Below, piece after piece: positions 12,493 through 24,027 of a stretch of 64,000 nucleotides of DNA. Made by a program: the position numbers and the translations under genes. Source of the DNA: Ceratobasidium sp. AG-K (lineage: Eukaryota > Basidiomycota > Agaricomycetes > Cantharellales > Ceratobasidiaceae). Under the pieces are notes generated by a model, which saw nothing but the letters and a program-made list of their open reading frames with translations, was not told the DNA's origin and ran no database searches. How positions within the stretch are numbered: the first letter of the stretch is position 1; every line of letters starts with the position of its first letter. The stretch covers positions 3,596,001 through 3,660,000 of the forward strand of contig JAWNGF010000002.1 in the NCBI GenBank assembly GCA_037039685.1, read 5' to 3'.

Positions 12493-13848
12493 TTACGCTA
12501 AATACGGAACGCACCGCTCGAATAGTCTCAGTGGAGGCTCCTGGTCCATCGAATCGTCCAAAGGAGCGGCAGGTACCCAGCAGCTCAACGGAGTTTCACC
12601 TGGGGTGTACGCTGCCTCACGAACATACAGTAAAATTCCATCTGATCTGGTTTGTCCCGAGCTCGCGTCCATTTCCATCTCGCCCTCGATGGCTTGTGTA
12701 GGTTCGAGTAGCTTGGCGGCCGGAATGATGGTCTGTAGAAAGAGGGAGGGCGGTAGAGGGGGCAAGTAGTACGGGACACCAACAAATCGATGCGGATATG
12801 GCCGGGATCCGTTGAACGCCCGCGTTGGCTCGGGCTGGGGGACGAGCTCTGCCAGCCTGGCGTCACGGAACCAGAATCTAGACATTGCGGCCAAATGAGC
12901 CTTAAGATCGGAGGGTCGAAGGTAGGCCTACCGGAAATCCGCCTCGCATTGCGCAACATCAGTCCCTCGCCATCTGATTACGTCCAACACATGAAGGACC
13001 CCCGTATGTGATACATCATCGTCCAAGATGCAATCAAGCACAGTGTCCGGCGGTAAAGGCGCTGGGAACCGCATGAACGCGAGTCCTTTGACACGCGAGT
13101 GAAGGGCTGTATTATCTTGCAGTGTCGCTACAGCTAATTTTCGATACAATCCCCGATCAGTCAATTAACTATCAATTAAATCAGAAATACTGACGTTCAT
13201 CCGGACCCGAAAGAGAAGGCGCAAATGAAACGGCGATGCATCGTTTGCCCTTGGGCACCGGCGCCAGGGCAACCCACTCTCGTTCCAAATCTTTGGGTAG
13301 TCCATCGTCGGTCCATGTGTCATTTACGTCGCGCATCTCGAGGAGCTCGGCGTACATGCACTTGTCTGCCCATTTGGTCGCTTTACGTTTGGACCGTTTT
13401 GATTTCGGTTTTGATTTCGGTTTAGGCTTTGGCGGTTTCGGTTGCTGTATCTGTGATTGGGCAGTGCCGTTTGCTGAAGATGCTGGAGTTCCGTGTGAAT
13501 TGGAGGGAGGGCCAGGAGGGTCCATCTGGGTAAGAAAACGCGCTACGCCGAGAGACGATTGTGGTAAAGCGTTCTCGTCTTCACTTTCAGAGTCGTCGCC
13601 ATCGTCTTGCCCTCTTTCGCTCAGAGACAAGCCAGCAAACAAGTCGATATTCCGTGCTGCGTCAATTCGCAAAGCTCGATTCTATTGGCCTTGGTATGAA
13701 TAACTCGTCGACTGGGTCGCGAGCCCGGCGTACATCTTAGAATAGACAATACCTTACGTTGTTCTTCTAAGGCCCGCTGTCTCCTTGCTTCTTGTGAAGC
13801 TCCCGGACGCAAGATAGGAGGTGTCTTGATACGCGTGCGATGCGACAT
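12493..13848 (-). CDS. SNUPN: Snurportin-1 (m3G-cap-binding snRNP import adaptor)
   Basis: Adaptor that binds the trimethylguanosine cap of spliceosomal U snRNPs and carries them into the nucleus with importin beta. The ATG is at 13846-13848 and there are four exons. The N-terminus (ILRPGASQEARRQRALEEQRK) matches the Arg-rich importin-beta-binding segment of snurportins. A Ser/Lys/Pro-rich linker (PKPPKPKPKSKPKSKRSKRK) follows. The cap-binding domain has LPPDTVLDCILDDD, VLDVIRWRGTDVAQCEADFRF and the terminal GILLYVREAAYTPGETPLSCW, which aligns with the family's GVLFYH...YSPGSTPLVGW block. The start lies 126 bp from that of a divergent peptidase gene. The long Lys/Pro linker is unusual, but the fold motifs are complete. 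Confidence 0.88.
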
Positions 13849-13974
13849 GGTGCGAAGGATGACTGTTGTGGTTGATTTTGGCACAAATGAAGGTCACATG
13901 ACATAATGGGCTCGTAGCGCCGAGCGATTACCTCAACGAACTCGTACACGACAACGACTCTCCATTCAACAGCC
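13849..13974. promoter_or_regulatory. Compact bidirectional promoter, snurportin / M28 peptidase
   Basis: Only 126 bp separate the two start codons, so both promoters and 5' UTRs share this segment. No TATA box is evident. Confidence 0.6.
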
Positions 13975-15913
13975 ATGCGTCAGACTTTGGGAGCTTTGGT
14001 GGCAGCCTCAGCGTTGTCCGCTCATGTCTCCGCACGCTCCGTCCTGATTCACCAGCGGCACTCAGAGCTTCCACAACAACTTGCTCAAGACTCTCATTGC
14101 TTATCTACCTCGTATTTCGGAACTTATGGCCAAGATTTAACGCACGTATTTATTTCCGAACCCGAATGCTTCAACACTATCCAGCCATCTCTCAAGGAGG
14201 ACTCCCTGATGGCCGTCGTGCAAGAATTAGCAGAGGACGAAGAGCATCGGATGTTGTTTTGGCTCGAGGAGGCGCTCTTGGACGATTCAATTCGACCCGC
14301 TGGGGCCAAGACGCCAGCGGATGAGATTTTAGAGTTTGTTCGACGCGCCAACTCGGGACTCGACTTTGGTTTTTCCGGCGAGCAGGTACCTTTGGCGGAC
14401 AAGTCCACCGAGAATGTGTCGGTACTGTATAGCACAAAGACCGGCGCACTCGTCTCGATTTCTCCAAAGCTAATCCCAGAACTCGATAAGATGCTACCCA
14501 AGTTCATCCACCCAACCATGCTCCCGACTTCGCCTCTCCCTCTACAGGCTGAAAAAACCAAGCCTACTACCAAATACCTCCGCTCTGTCCTTGCCAACCT
14601 CAAGTTCAACCCCGACATTGCTCGCATTACCTCGTCGATCTCCCTTCCAAAGATGCAATCAACCATTCGTTGGCTTACTGGAGAAGACTCCGAGTCCCCT
14701 ATCATTAGCAGGCATAGTTTCAGCCCCGGCGCGCGTGTCGCCGCAAACTGGATTCAGGAACAATTCGAGGCTGCAGGTGCCAAATGCAAGCAAAGGCCTT
14801 TCTTGGAAGGGTTCGCACCAAATGTTATCTGCCGATTCAAGGGAACCGATAATACGACCGGATTGGTTATTTTGAGTGGTCACTACGGTGAGTAGGATTG
14901 ACATTTTCGAAAATGACGTTGCTCATACGGCCTATTGCAGACTCGAGAGGGAGCTTTGGCTCGGTTCGCGCGCCAGGAGGAGATGATGACGGTTCTGGTG
15001 TGACCCATGTCCTGGCAATCGCCCATGCCATTGCCGAGAACAAGGTTAGCTTTGCAACCAATGTCGAGCTTGTGACCTTTGCGGGCGAGGAGCAAGGCCT
15101 ACTCGGTAGTCGCGCGTATGCAGGTAGGTTCACTCTATATTCATGAGTGTAAACACGTCTAATATGTGCCGCCAGCCGAGTTGCGACAAGCTAATGCAAA
15201 CATCACCCTCATGATCCAAGCCGATATGTTGGCATACCGCGATCCGGCTGAGCCTCTTCAATTGGGCCTTCCTCAGTTGTATGAGACACTAGCTACTCCT
15301 TGAAACCCCGTACTGACACAAGGTATTTTCGAAGCATTGGCCTTCCAGAGGCAGGGCAATTGTTGCAAATGTCTCCCAGATATACGCACCCGAGCTTACG
15401 GTGGGACTCTCAGCCGTATGTATCTATTATGATTAGCTTCCGGCAAGCACTTACCTATAGTAACCACAGGCTTGCTGCAGCGATCACCAGGTATGCCTCA
15501 ACTTAAAGCAACCTAGGCGCATCACTAATCACTTGTACAAATTAGTCATTCCACGAACAAGGATTCCCTGCTACCCAGGTATTTGAACGCGCAGGTCCGA
15601 TTATCGATCCTATGTAAGTCCACGCTGTGCTTCAAAGCTAACGACAGTCACTCACATACTTCAAACTCACAGGTATCACAATAGCGGTTCGTCTTGAAGT
15701 CTATCTTTTTCCTTCATAAGGTTACTGATGTGTGTGTTTCTGCAGGCGACTTGAGCGATCGCTCTGGGTACGATCTAGGCCAAGTACGGTCCATTGCGAA
15801 AGTCACGGTATGCATATTCATTGGTTTTATGAACAAATACTCAACCCAATGTCCAATGATAGTTCGCGACTCTACTCGAAGTTGCCGGGTTCTCGTTGCC
15901 CTCCCAAGAGTAG
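13975..15913 (+). CDS. Secreted M28-family zinc aminopeptidase
   Basis: Predicted extracellular metallo-aminopeptidase. The ATG at 13975 is followed by a signal peptide (TLGALVAASALSAHVSARS) and a propeptide-like region of about 200 residues. The catalytic domain carries the M28 co-catalytic metal motifs in order: GHYDSR with APGGDDDGSG, then TFAGEEQGLLGSRAYA with the Glu-Glu pair, then IQADMLAYRDP, and SFHEQGFPATQVFERAGPI with the last His. Intron 1 splits the codons between HYG and DSR (about 14888-14939). About seven introns are present and the frame ends at TAG 15911-15913 (LLEVAGFSLPSQE). The ligand set appears complete, so activity is expected. The likely role is extracellular peptide breakdown. 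Confidence 0.9.
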
Positions 15914-16170
15914 ACGAATTTTGTTTTCCCTCGGGTGTAGAACTTGTGCGAAGCCACCTAGTTTGATGTACGCAACTACAATACACGATTTTTACGACTA
16001 GTATATTACGCTATATCCTATTCTGGTACAGAAGAGCTTTAAGCACCCAAATAAGCCCTTCGACCCAGCTTGTGATCTTCTCAAGTACGTTACACGCATA
16101 TCTCCTGCCAGAAGCACACAAGCCAGTTACAGGCTACGTGTTCTTATTCCCCGTCTCCTAGGTATTCTCC

Positions 16171-17827
16171 TTATTCCGAGCCATGGATATTCAGCGCTTC
16201 TTTCTTCTTCGCATATTCTGCAGCCCGCTTGAGTCTCCCTATCTGACTCGCTTTGCTTCGTCTGCGTTTCTTTTTCAACCGATCATCAGCTTCCGTCGTT
16301 GGTACGCCCGCTCCCTGACCCTCGGCGTGCAGAGAGCTTGGCAACCTTACCCTCGTCGTCCAGGCTGAAGGTTGATTTGGTGGGCTTCCTATAGCCAGAG
16401 ATACCATGGATAGTGGTTCCAGAGCGTTGGAGCTGCCGACAGGAAGTGGTGAGTCCACAAGGTTGGCACCGACAGGTTCCGTATTCATATGGCACCATCG
16501 ACCCATAGAGAACATGGTATCCACGGGGTGTGTCTTGGGGGCGATACTAGTCGGAGTTTCCAAGCGAAGGCTCTCGGTTGTCCACTTGAGGGCGGAACTA
16601 GCTGTCCTCACAGTCCTACTCCTTGTGATCTCCAATTCCAGATTGATAACGTTTTGATTCCTGGGTTCCCTATCCAGAATCGTTGGGAGAATGCGGAAAT
16701 AATGCTTGGTAGTAGACCAAGTCGACTCTCCAACAGTACGCATGTACCAATAAGGTGTGAAGGAAGTCGGAAGCAGGTATCGAATGTTACTTACTGCTGT
16801 ACACATTAGCCCCGCATGTAGCCATATGAGGCTGCTAGATACTCACTTGGGCGTGCAAGAGCAACTAGCACTCCAATTGTTACACCCCATGCCACCCCAA
16901 CAACGAACCCATCGAGGTATACGGCAGCCAAGCCTGTCCAGTACTCAATTCCGGAGCTCGGGATGCGCAGAGATGTCGTAAGATTCTGGAGCGTTGCGTC
17001 CTCGGGGGCCTGAACCCCAGAGGAAGAGTTATAAACGAGTATAAAAGAGTGGTTGCCGGTGTTTTGGTGAATTTTATTGCTTAAATCCATATGGTTGACA
17101 TATAGACGAATGCGAACCCAACAAAATGGCTCACTTATATACGAGTTGATTCAGACCAAGCAAATCCTGGACTAGATACCCAATGATTGCAGACGCGCTA
17201 GCCCCTAAAGCGCTAGGTGGGTGTCAGAAACGTTACAAAGGTTTCAAGGTACTCACGCGAATGCGGTGAAATATCGTCCGCCTGCAATAGGATTAGTAGG
17301 ATTTCGTCTTAGGTACAGCACCTGTGCGATTGCCAGGGCGGCGCCGAGTAATACCACAACCATGATTCTTGCAAAGGTGCAAGATGATCTAGGCGTATGG
17401 CGTGCTATAAACCGGGCACGGGGTGGTCGCTGTAAGAAGTTTATGATTTCACTCAGCGTGCCCCCTATCTGCCAGTGTGTAAGCAATACTAGGCTTCGCG
17501 GGTCTGGTGTGGCGAATGTGGTGGCTGTAATGTAACATGCCGGAATCTGCGTCCATCCGAGGAAAGTCTCAGAGTAGTAGTGAACCTGCGAGTAAATTAA
17601 TATTCACAATTGGATGACAGCGTATTCTCAAGGCTCGCTCAACCGCTTATCTCGCCTCGGAATTAATTATACCTTACTAAGAAATTACCAGTCGGCCATG
17701 TAAGCCGGTGGTGATAACCCAGTTTAGGGTCATTTAAGCAAAAGGAAATGTCGTAGACTTGGAACTCACGCCCATGCAATACATTTCGAGTACGTTGATC
17801 TTGGATGATGGTAGTTAGCATCAGCAT
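16171..17827 (-). CDS. Hypothetical membrane protein with basic C-terminal tail
   Basis: Family not recognised. The minus-strand exons join in frame. An N-terminal piece from a possible ATG at 17825-17827 is followed by ATTFATPDPRSLVLLTHWQIGG. Next come a membrane helix (IMVVVLLGAALAIAQVLYL), a short segment GASASAIIGYLVQDLLGLNQL, and a lumenal-looking region with N-glycosylation sequons (NHSF, NSSS, NLTT). A second strong helix (LDGFVVGVAWGVTIGVLVALA) precedes a long soluble tail ending in KKKRRRSKASQIGRLKRAAEYAKKKE and TGA at 16171-16173. The start is uncertain; an upstream exon may be missing. Confidence 0.55.
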
Positions 17828-18417
17828 TATCTGTGAGGCTTTCGCAAACAACTCTCGAAACGCCACTCAACCTCATTCATTCGTCCTGACTCTAAACCTG
17901 ATATCTCTAATGGCCCACTGATCCAGTAGCGCACTCGCAGTGGTGAAGTGTCAATACTCCCACCGGTTTTATTTCGTTCTAAAGTTGTATAACTTATCCT
18001 GCTTCGCTACTGGAAATGCGGTCACGTGTAGGTGTCCTATGGTTGGGTCGTCGTCTCCGATGCATTGCTTGCTGGTAGTTGGAGCCCGATCGGTAGAACG
18101 CGCAAAAGTGGCTCCCATCTCAATCACAGCCCTCGGCCGAACAGTGCATGATTGTTCAATGAACCTCCCGGCAACATTGGCATTTTTCGATAAGCGCGCA
18201 TTGTATCAGTTTCAGGCAAGTTTGAAATGAGTTACATTGGCCGAGTCTAGCTGGTCTCGGTACCGTCGACACGCCTCATCTTGTCCAACATGTATTACGC
18301 GCCGGTTTGCCGAGACAACCCCAGAAAACAACACGCGTGATGGGTAACCCAATAACATCTATTAACCCAAGAATAAAGCAAAAATACACTGGAAGTGCAA
18401 AAATACAGGCCTACAAC
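17828..18417. other. Intergenic stretch
   Basis: 590 bp between the 5' end of the membrane-protein gene and the 3' end of the first FtsJ-like gene. A 96-codon open frame on the plus strand (17940-18230) has no support. Nothing recognised. Confidence 0.4.
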
Positions 18418-19491
18418 TCAATGTCGCTGCTTGGCCTCTCGCCTCATAGACTCCAAGGGGGCAAACAAGCTCTCCAACCAGCCCTTCCGGCCCTTGATTT
18501 CATTCATGGACACCAACCGATTCAACGCCTTGGCGTTCAGGACTTTGCCCTGCCCAACTTGCAAATCGACCCACAACGTCTCCAACAGTAGCTCCAATCT
18601 CCGTCTCGGGACACTCTCTACCCTTCTGACAAGGACATAGAATGTCCCAGCCGTCGCGTAGATGCTCTTGGGCTTCAGCACCACCAACGGCTCATCCGGA
18701 CTCAACCGATCAAGCGCAATTACCAAACGAGGCATAAACCCATCTAGCGTCTGACGGTTCCCGAGCGCCAACGTGAGTTTGATTAAAATCGTCCCACCAT
18801 CCTTGACAGCTCGAATAGCAGCGAGAATTTGCGAAATGAGAAGAAGGTCTTGTGCGTATCGCTGCGAGTCGCCCATGAGCCTTTGCATGACGGCTGGGCG
18901 ATGTCCATCGGCAAGGACAAGGTCATAAGCGCTCGGCGGGATAGGGAAGGTCTCGAGTGCGTCGAGAGTTCCTAACCCGCTGTGTTCGGGCGCATGATTG
19001 AATCGAGTCATATCTCCCCAGTGGAGGGTGAATCGAGAACGGAGAGACTCGGGAATCGCGAGTCCATGGCCACCGAGTTCGACGGGAAGGGAGACGCCGT
19101 CGCCCACGATAGAGGGCAACTTGTTCAACACGTAGGTTGAGAATCCGCCAGGGCAACACCTACTCGATCAATCGCACTGCACCGAACCGACTTGAAATGA
19201 AACCCACCCCAAGTCCAAGAACCGCTCTCCACACACAAACTCGATCTGGGTATCCATCTCCTGCATCGCGAACCTCATCCGGAGTAGGTACGACTCTTCA
19301 TCCGACTCGCCAGGAGTAATCACCTCGCTCAAGGGGGAGGTGGAAGGCTCCGGAAGGGGTACGCCCGAATAATAGCATTGCTGCACTGAAAAGTCGTTCG
19401 AGGCGCGATAGCTGTCGGCGTGTCCGCCCATCGCCATTCGACATCCAAGGCAGCGAGGGTCGGGCAAGTTTGGGTGGTGTCGGCATGGCAT
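18418..19491 (-). CDS. FtsJ-like methyltransferase-fold protein, copy 1
   Basis: First of eight related genes in the window. Two exons are joined by an intron placed exactly inside the SAM-binding loop: exon 1 ends FLDLG (donor GTGGGT, about 19200) and exon 2 starts with CCPGGF. The ATG at 19489-19491 is the best start; exon 1 includes PRCLGCRMAM. The Rossmann motifs then read HWGDMTRFNHAP, YDLVLADGHRP, AIRAVKDGGTILIKLTL and KPKSIYATAGTFYVLVRR, resembling RrmJ/FtsJ 2'-O-methyltransferase motifs. Against the RrmJ K-D-K-E tetrad, the first Lys aligns with Ala (MRFAMQEMD) and the Glu with Thr; Asp and the second Lys remain. The substrate is unknown. This copy sits apart from the main array, next to the ammonium permease gene. 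Confidence 0.75.
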
Positions 19492-20138
19492 GTTGGATCG
19501 TTTGTGATGGCTGGTGGTGGTGGGCGTTAAGAGAATGGATGTGTACCACGAGGCAAGGTAGCCACCTGGGCACTGAGGCTGCGCAGCACCGCGTACCAAT
19601 TTAGTATCTCACACAGGAGACGCGTTTATGTTATGGTATGAATGGTTGCCACCCTCCCACGCAGATGATAGAAAGCAGTGCCTTGGCGCCAACGTGTTGA
19701 GTGAGCTGTAGAGTGGTAATATACAAATCTATGGCGTAAGACGATGAGATGATCACGCGAGCAAGCCAGCAGAGAAAGTTCCAACAGGGCGTGTTTAGAA
19801 TGGCTCCCAGGAACGACACAGGTCGATCAATGCTTGAGCCGAGGAGCGAGAGTCGAGCATCCGAACATCACATCCACGGTGCGGTCGTATCCAACAAGGC
19901 ACACCAACACAGCCACTCCTCAGAAGTCGCTGACATGCGCACATGATCTACAATCATCCGTCACTTGGAGATTAAACCCAATTTCCATTCGAACAAGCAA
20001 TATCAGTATCAAGAAGACTACAACCAAGAACCCAAAACAGAGCTAGGATTACTTGTAAAGAGCGACAGCGAGCGGGCACAGGCACACACTCAAAACACAC
20101 GAATTACAAACGACAGAAACTACAGAAACAAGGAGACT
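19492..20138. other. Intergenic stretch with possible motif-I remnant
   Basis: 647 bp between copy 1 and the 3' end of the ammonium permease gene. Around 19558-19572 on the minus strand the open frame reads QCPGGYLASW. This resembles the SAM loop of the FtsJ-like family and follows an acceptor-like CTCAG. No other coding signal was seen. Confidence 0.3.
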
Positions 20139-21843
20139 CTAGACTACAGGGCGGACCTTCTCGTTGCTATCTACACTGCTGCCCTTCTTGTCGGCCGAGA
20201 TACGGTGGTGGGGTCCCTCGCGGCCTCCGACACCGGCACCCAACTCGTGGTGGGCGGCAGCGCCAGGGATGGGCGGCAGAGCACCGCGCTCAGAGGGGAA
20301 GCCGTGCTCGGCGTCAAGTCCAACGTAGTCATACGCGAACTCGCCCATATCAAAGTCATCGATACCAGTGGCCTCAGCCTCCTCGGTAGTGCGAAGTCGG
20401 AGGAAGGGGATAAAGTGGAAGACCCAGCAGATGAGAGTCTAAAATAGAGTTTTAGCCGTGGGGGATGGCTATATGGGGGAATTGGCTTACGGTCATCGCA
20501 AAAGAGTATGCAAAGCCAGCGGTTGAATCGGCAAGCTGATACCCGAGTTGAACTGCGCAGAGCGGTCAGAAGGTGATACAGGGTATGTGTAAACGCTACG
20601 TACTATAGTTGTGATCGAACCATCCTCCGGGAATCTCAGTGAACCCATCAAAGGCAGCGACCGAAGCCTGGGCAAAGAGAGCCGTCATGATGTTTCCGAC
20701 CATGCCACCGATTCCGTGCGACGCAAAGACCTGAAACGGGAGTTAGGATGTGATTTCAGCACCGGAGATCGTTTGATACTTACATCGAGGCAGTCATCGT
20801 AATGCAACAAGAACTTGAGCTGGGTCGCAAAGTTGCATGCAGTGCCGGCGACAACGCCAAACGCAACAGCCGCGGGCGCACCGACGAAACCGGACGCAGG
20901 GGTAATCGCGACCAATCCCGAAATAGCACCAGAGCAAAATCCAACGACGGACCACTTCCGCTCGAGACGGTAATCCCAGAGCATCCAGGTGAGACCGCCA
21001 ACGCTCGCAGCAAGGTTGGTGACCATGCAAGCCTGGGCAGCACGCAGGTTGGCAGAGAGGGCGGAGCCTCCGTTGAAACCAAACCAACCGAACCAGAGGA
21101 AGACTGTGCCGAGGACGACATAGGTGGTGTTGTGGGGCTTGTACGCGAGGCGCTCGGTGCCGTATCCAGAGCGCTTACCGAGGTAGATTGAGATAGCCAG
21201 GGCGGCAGTACCGGAGGAAATGTGGACTGGGGTACCACCGGCAAAGTCGAGTCCGCCCATGACGAAGCTCCATCCGGCTGCGTTCCAGGTCCAGCATGCA
21301 ATGGGGTCATAGACGAGCGTGCTCCAGACAAACACAAACACGGCGACGGGGCCGAGGCGGCAGCGCTCTGCGAAGCCACCGAGGGCGAGCATGGGGGTAA
21401 TGGCAGCAAACATGAGCTGGTAGACGCAGAAGACGAGGGCGGGGATACGGGTGGAGCCCATCGAGGGCTGGTCGAGGACGCCCTTGAGGGCAAAGTACTT
21501 GAGGTCACCGATGAACGAGCTGGCGCCGTCGGAAAATGCGAGCGAGTATCCCCAGAAGAACCACTGGAAGGATACGACGGCAAGTGCCATCATGCTGAAA
21601 TAGATCATGCTGAGCGCATTTTTACGACGGAGGAGGCCCGAGTAGAAAAAGCCAACGCCGGGGATCATGAGCCACACGAGGGCTGTACAGCAGAGCGTCC
21701 AGGCGATATCACCCAGATTATACACGACCGTCTCTCCGCTCGCGGCATCATAGTAGTTGATATCGTTGGCTGAAACAAAATTTCAGAACAGGTTAAGCTA
21801 CGTCAACGGGAAACTCACACTCAGAGTAGGTGATGTTCGGCAT
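20139..21843 (-). CDS. MEP2: Ammonium permease (Amt/Mep family, Mep2-like)
   Basis: Plasma-membrane ammonium transporter of about 490 residues with the usual 11-helix Amt fold. The ATG is at 21841-21843 (MPNITYSE). Three to four introns are present, one near 21775-21820. Diagnostic segments are GVGFFYSGLLRRKNALSMI, CWTWNAAGWSF, GGTPVHISSGTAALA, WFGWFGFNGGSALSANLRA and FASHGIGGMVGNIMTALF. Both pore histidines (in TPVHIS and SHGIGG) are present. Among yeast Meps the first His is kept in Mep2 but is Glu in Mep1/Mep3, hence the Mep2-like call. The C-terminal cytosolic tail (FDYVGLDAEHGF and beyond) is about 60 residues. The upstream region is rich in GATAA sites, fitting control by nitrogen GATA factors. 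Confidence 0.93.
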
Positions 21844-23430
21844 GGTGAGATGTGCAGGCGAACCTAACGCGGCGTGAGTTTTTATAAAGATAACAGCGCA
21901 ACTGATAGTACCTGTGCAATGACAGATCGGCTTGGCTGGTTATCAGGCCAATTGCAGCGACTCGGGCTTTGCGAGTCGGAGGATGCGGAAAAAGAGAGAC
22001 AGAAGCGGTGGGTAACTTGCAGGCGCCTCCCTTATATCCAGTGCCACGCAAGGCACAGAATAGTCGCCGCATACATCTGTATTCGCGTCGTGAAACGAAT
22101 CGTTATCGTTGTCAAATGGACGCGATAAGCAGTCCCGCGTTCTCATTGGCTCGCGGTGCCGCCTGGCCACGCGCCTGAATGATCGGTCCGCGGTGAACCC
22201 TGACCATCTAATGATGTCAGCCTCTCTCTTCCAAGCCTCACAACAACCAACACCCAAGATGTCTCTCGTCCGACCGATACGAAGTTGGCCCACGGCATAC
22301 CGGCATATGATAGTCGTCTAATCACCGCACCTATTTGTCCAATATTCCCTCTTCCTATCAGGCAACGAGCCTTTTTTCGTCTCCTGACACATGCCATCCC
22401 CTTCTATTCTCTCTAGCCTGATCGTTGCAATGCGTTGGCAGCCAACTTCTCCCTCGCGCATGATTTCACGAACACTTGGCGTAGATTTCAGCCTGTGCCC
22501 GCTCAGCGCCTGTCATCGACTTGACAGATAACAATCCATACCCTCACGATTTGATCCATTCTCGATCAGCACCTGGCCGCACCCCATCCCAGCCACCCAA
22601 GCGAAGCAAAGCACATCCCATATCTCTGTCGCCGGTGCCTGCAGGCTGTACTTTACCATACCCCTATCCCCCCGCCGAGTGAACCTCGGCACGAACGAAC
22701 CTCCAATCACCGTCGGACGATAACACTGGCGTGTTCTGATGATGCCGTACGGGTTATGTGAATCCGCTCGTCACCGGTTGTGACTGGTTGCACTGGACGT
22801 TGATTCGCTGCGCGGCAAAATAGTGACGTATCAATTCTGGACCTGTCATTCATTATACGGGCTACCTTATCGTCCACTGGCGAGGGTCATGGGTCCATTC
22901 CGTCTACCTCAGTTAACTGACTCGAGTTATCTATCGACCTGATTGCATGGACAAATGCGGTACCTGGCGGGATTTTGACGAGAGTTTCCGACTTTGGTCG
23001 AGATAGTCGAGCGTCATGTTACGTGGTGTGTTAACCGATGCCCCGTGAGTATAACCATCGCCCGTTTTCAATATCCATTTGACGATGTATGCAGGACATA
23101 GGAGGCGGCCGATGTGAGGCCCATTGACGAAAGCTAGGGAGTTTCGTGGAGTTATCTGTCGAGTCGGGTTCGCATCCTACGGTGTAATGGTACGGGTTGG
23201 GTTGGGCGGCGTCATGTGAGTTTGCGCGTTACCTGCTGACTTGACCGGAACAGGTCCATGCTATATATCGACGAGATGCGGACAAGCGGACACGATAGTT
23301 GGCGCTAATTTTCGATACGCGACACGGGCGAGACAACAATGATTATCCTTAATTTAAGAGTCGCCACCTCGATCGCGAGCCATCTACTTAATTTTGGGTC
23401 AGCGTTGCGGGTCTACGTGTGTTATCTTGA
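21844..23430. promoter_or_regulatory. GATAA-rich upstream region of the ammonium permease gene
   Basis: Ten GATAA/TTATC pentamers lie here: 21899-21903, 22103-22107, 22124-22128, 22527-22531, 22719-22723, 22867-22871, 22927-22931, 23152-23156, 23343-23347 and 23422-23426. Uniform base composition would give about three on the two strands in 1.6 kb. Fungal ammonium permease genes are classical targets of AreA/Gln3-type GATA activators. No gene was recognised here. Confidence 0.45.
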
Positions 23431-23740
23431 TCCAATTCGGCCGCGTTCTCGATTCGATTGACTTCGATCGCGACGTGCGTGTATGCGTCCCCATAGCCCC
23501 GTGGGATTTGCCGTCACGAGGCACTGATTAATCTTTAGATATCACTCGGTCTATTGTAAAATACTGTTCGGTGTTCATTCTGTATATAGACATCCAACAA
23601 CAAATGCAATCAAAATTCACTAATCACTAAAGACAATGGCCAAAGACCAGTACACTAAGGGCAGTTTCAGTTATTTACCATCCCCTCCCACTCCCCTTCC
23701 AACTCCTCCCTACATCAGTATAAAACACAGAGCCAAAACA
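23431..23740. other. Intergenic stretch
   Basis: No gene recognised. Sequence becomes A/T- and pyrimidine-rich towards the tandem repeat. Confidence 0.4.
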
Positions 23741-23828
23741 ATAAAACATGGGGCATAAAACCATAAAACATGGGGCATAAAACCATAAGACATGGGGCAT
23801 AGGGCTCTAAAACATGGAGCATAAGGCC
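23741..23828. repeat. Tandem array of four 22-bp units
   Basis: Four head-to-tail units start at 23741, 23763, 23785 and 23807. Units 1 and 2 are identical (core AAACATGGGGCATAAAACC). Units 3 and 4 have diverged but keep ACATGG-GCATA. The period is exactly 22 bp, with no spacer sequences. It looks like a minisatellite just beyond the 3' end of the methyltransferase array. Confidence 0.85.
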
Positions 23829-23867
23829 TTAAATAGGGGCCTATGAACTATATAATATACCATACAT

Positions 23868-23888
23868 CAACACTTAAAATAAGTGTTG
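23868..23888. repeat. Perfect inverted repeat, 9-bp arms
   Basis: CAACACTTA at 23868-23876 and its exact complement TAAGTGTTG at 23880-23888 flank a 3-nt AAA spacer. It could form a short hairpin. It lies downstream of FtsJ-like copy 2 and might be part of its 3' processing region, but this is inference. Confidence 0.6.
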
Positions 23889-23980
23889 AATATAAATAAA
23901 TCATGTCAATATCAACCCAATCCAGCCCCAACTTGCGGAGCCGGTATCAACCCAATTTACTTGGGTATGAATCAGCCGGA

Positions 23981-24000
23981 GCCGGCCCGAATGGGCCGGC
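23981..24000. repeat. G/C-rich inverted repeat, 8-bp arms
   Basis: GCCGGCCC at 23981-23988 and its exact complement GGGCCGGC at 23993-24000 flank a 4-nt GAAT loop. Nearby the phrase ATCAACCCAAT occurs three times (about 23914, 23946 and 24018). This region is immediately 3' of the stop codon of copy 2. Confidence 0.6.
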
Positions 24001-24027
24001 GAGTAAATCATTTCAATATCAACCCAA

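Noticed and set aside
14124..14705. 193-codon minus-strand open frame
   Set aside because: Antisense shadow of the M28 peptidase coding exon.
19492..19599. Extension of copy 1 exon 1 to a TTG codon at 19599
   Set aside because: Not an ATG; the ATG at 19491 is in the same frame and suffices.
20802..21773. Two long plus-strand open frames (129 and 183 codons)
   Set aside because: They lie antisense to the ammonium permease; its G/C-rich codons keep the opposite strand open. Composition (Glu/Gly/Ala-rich) is typical of a shadow.
23741..23828. Short direct repeats considered as a CRISPR-like array
   Set aside because: Units are contiguous with no spacers, and the genome is eukaryotic; it is a minisatellite.
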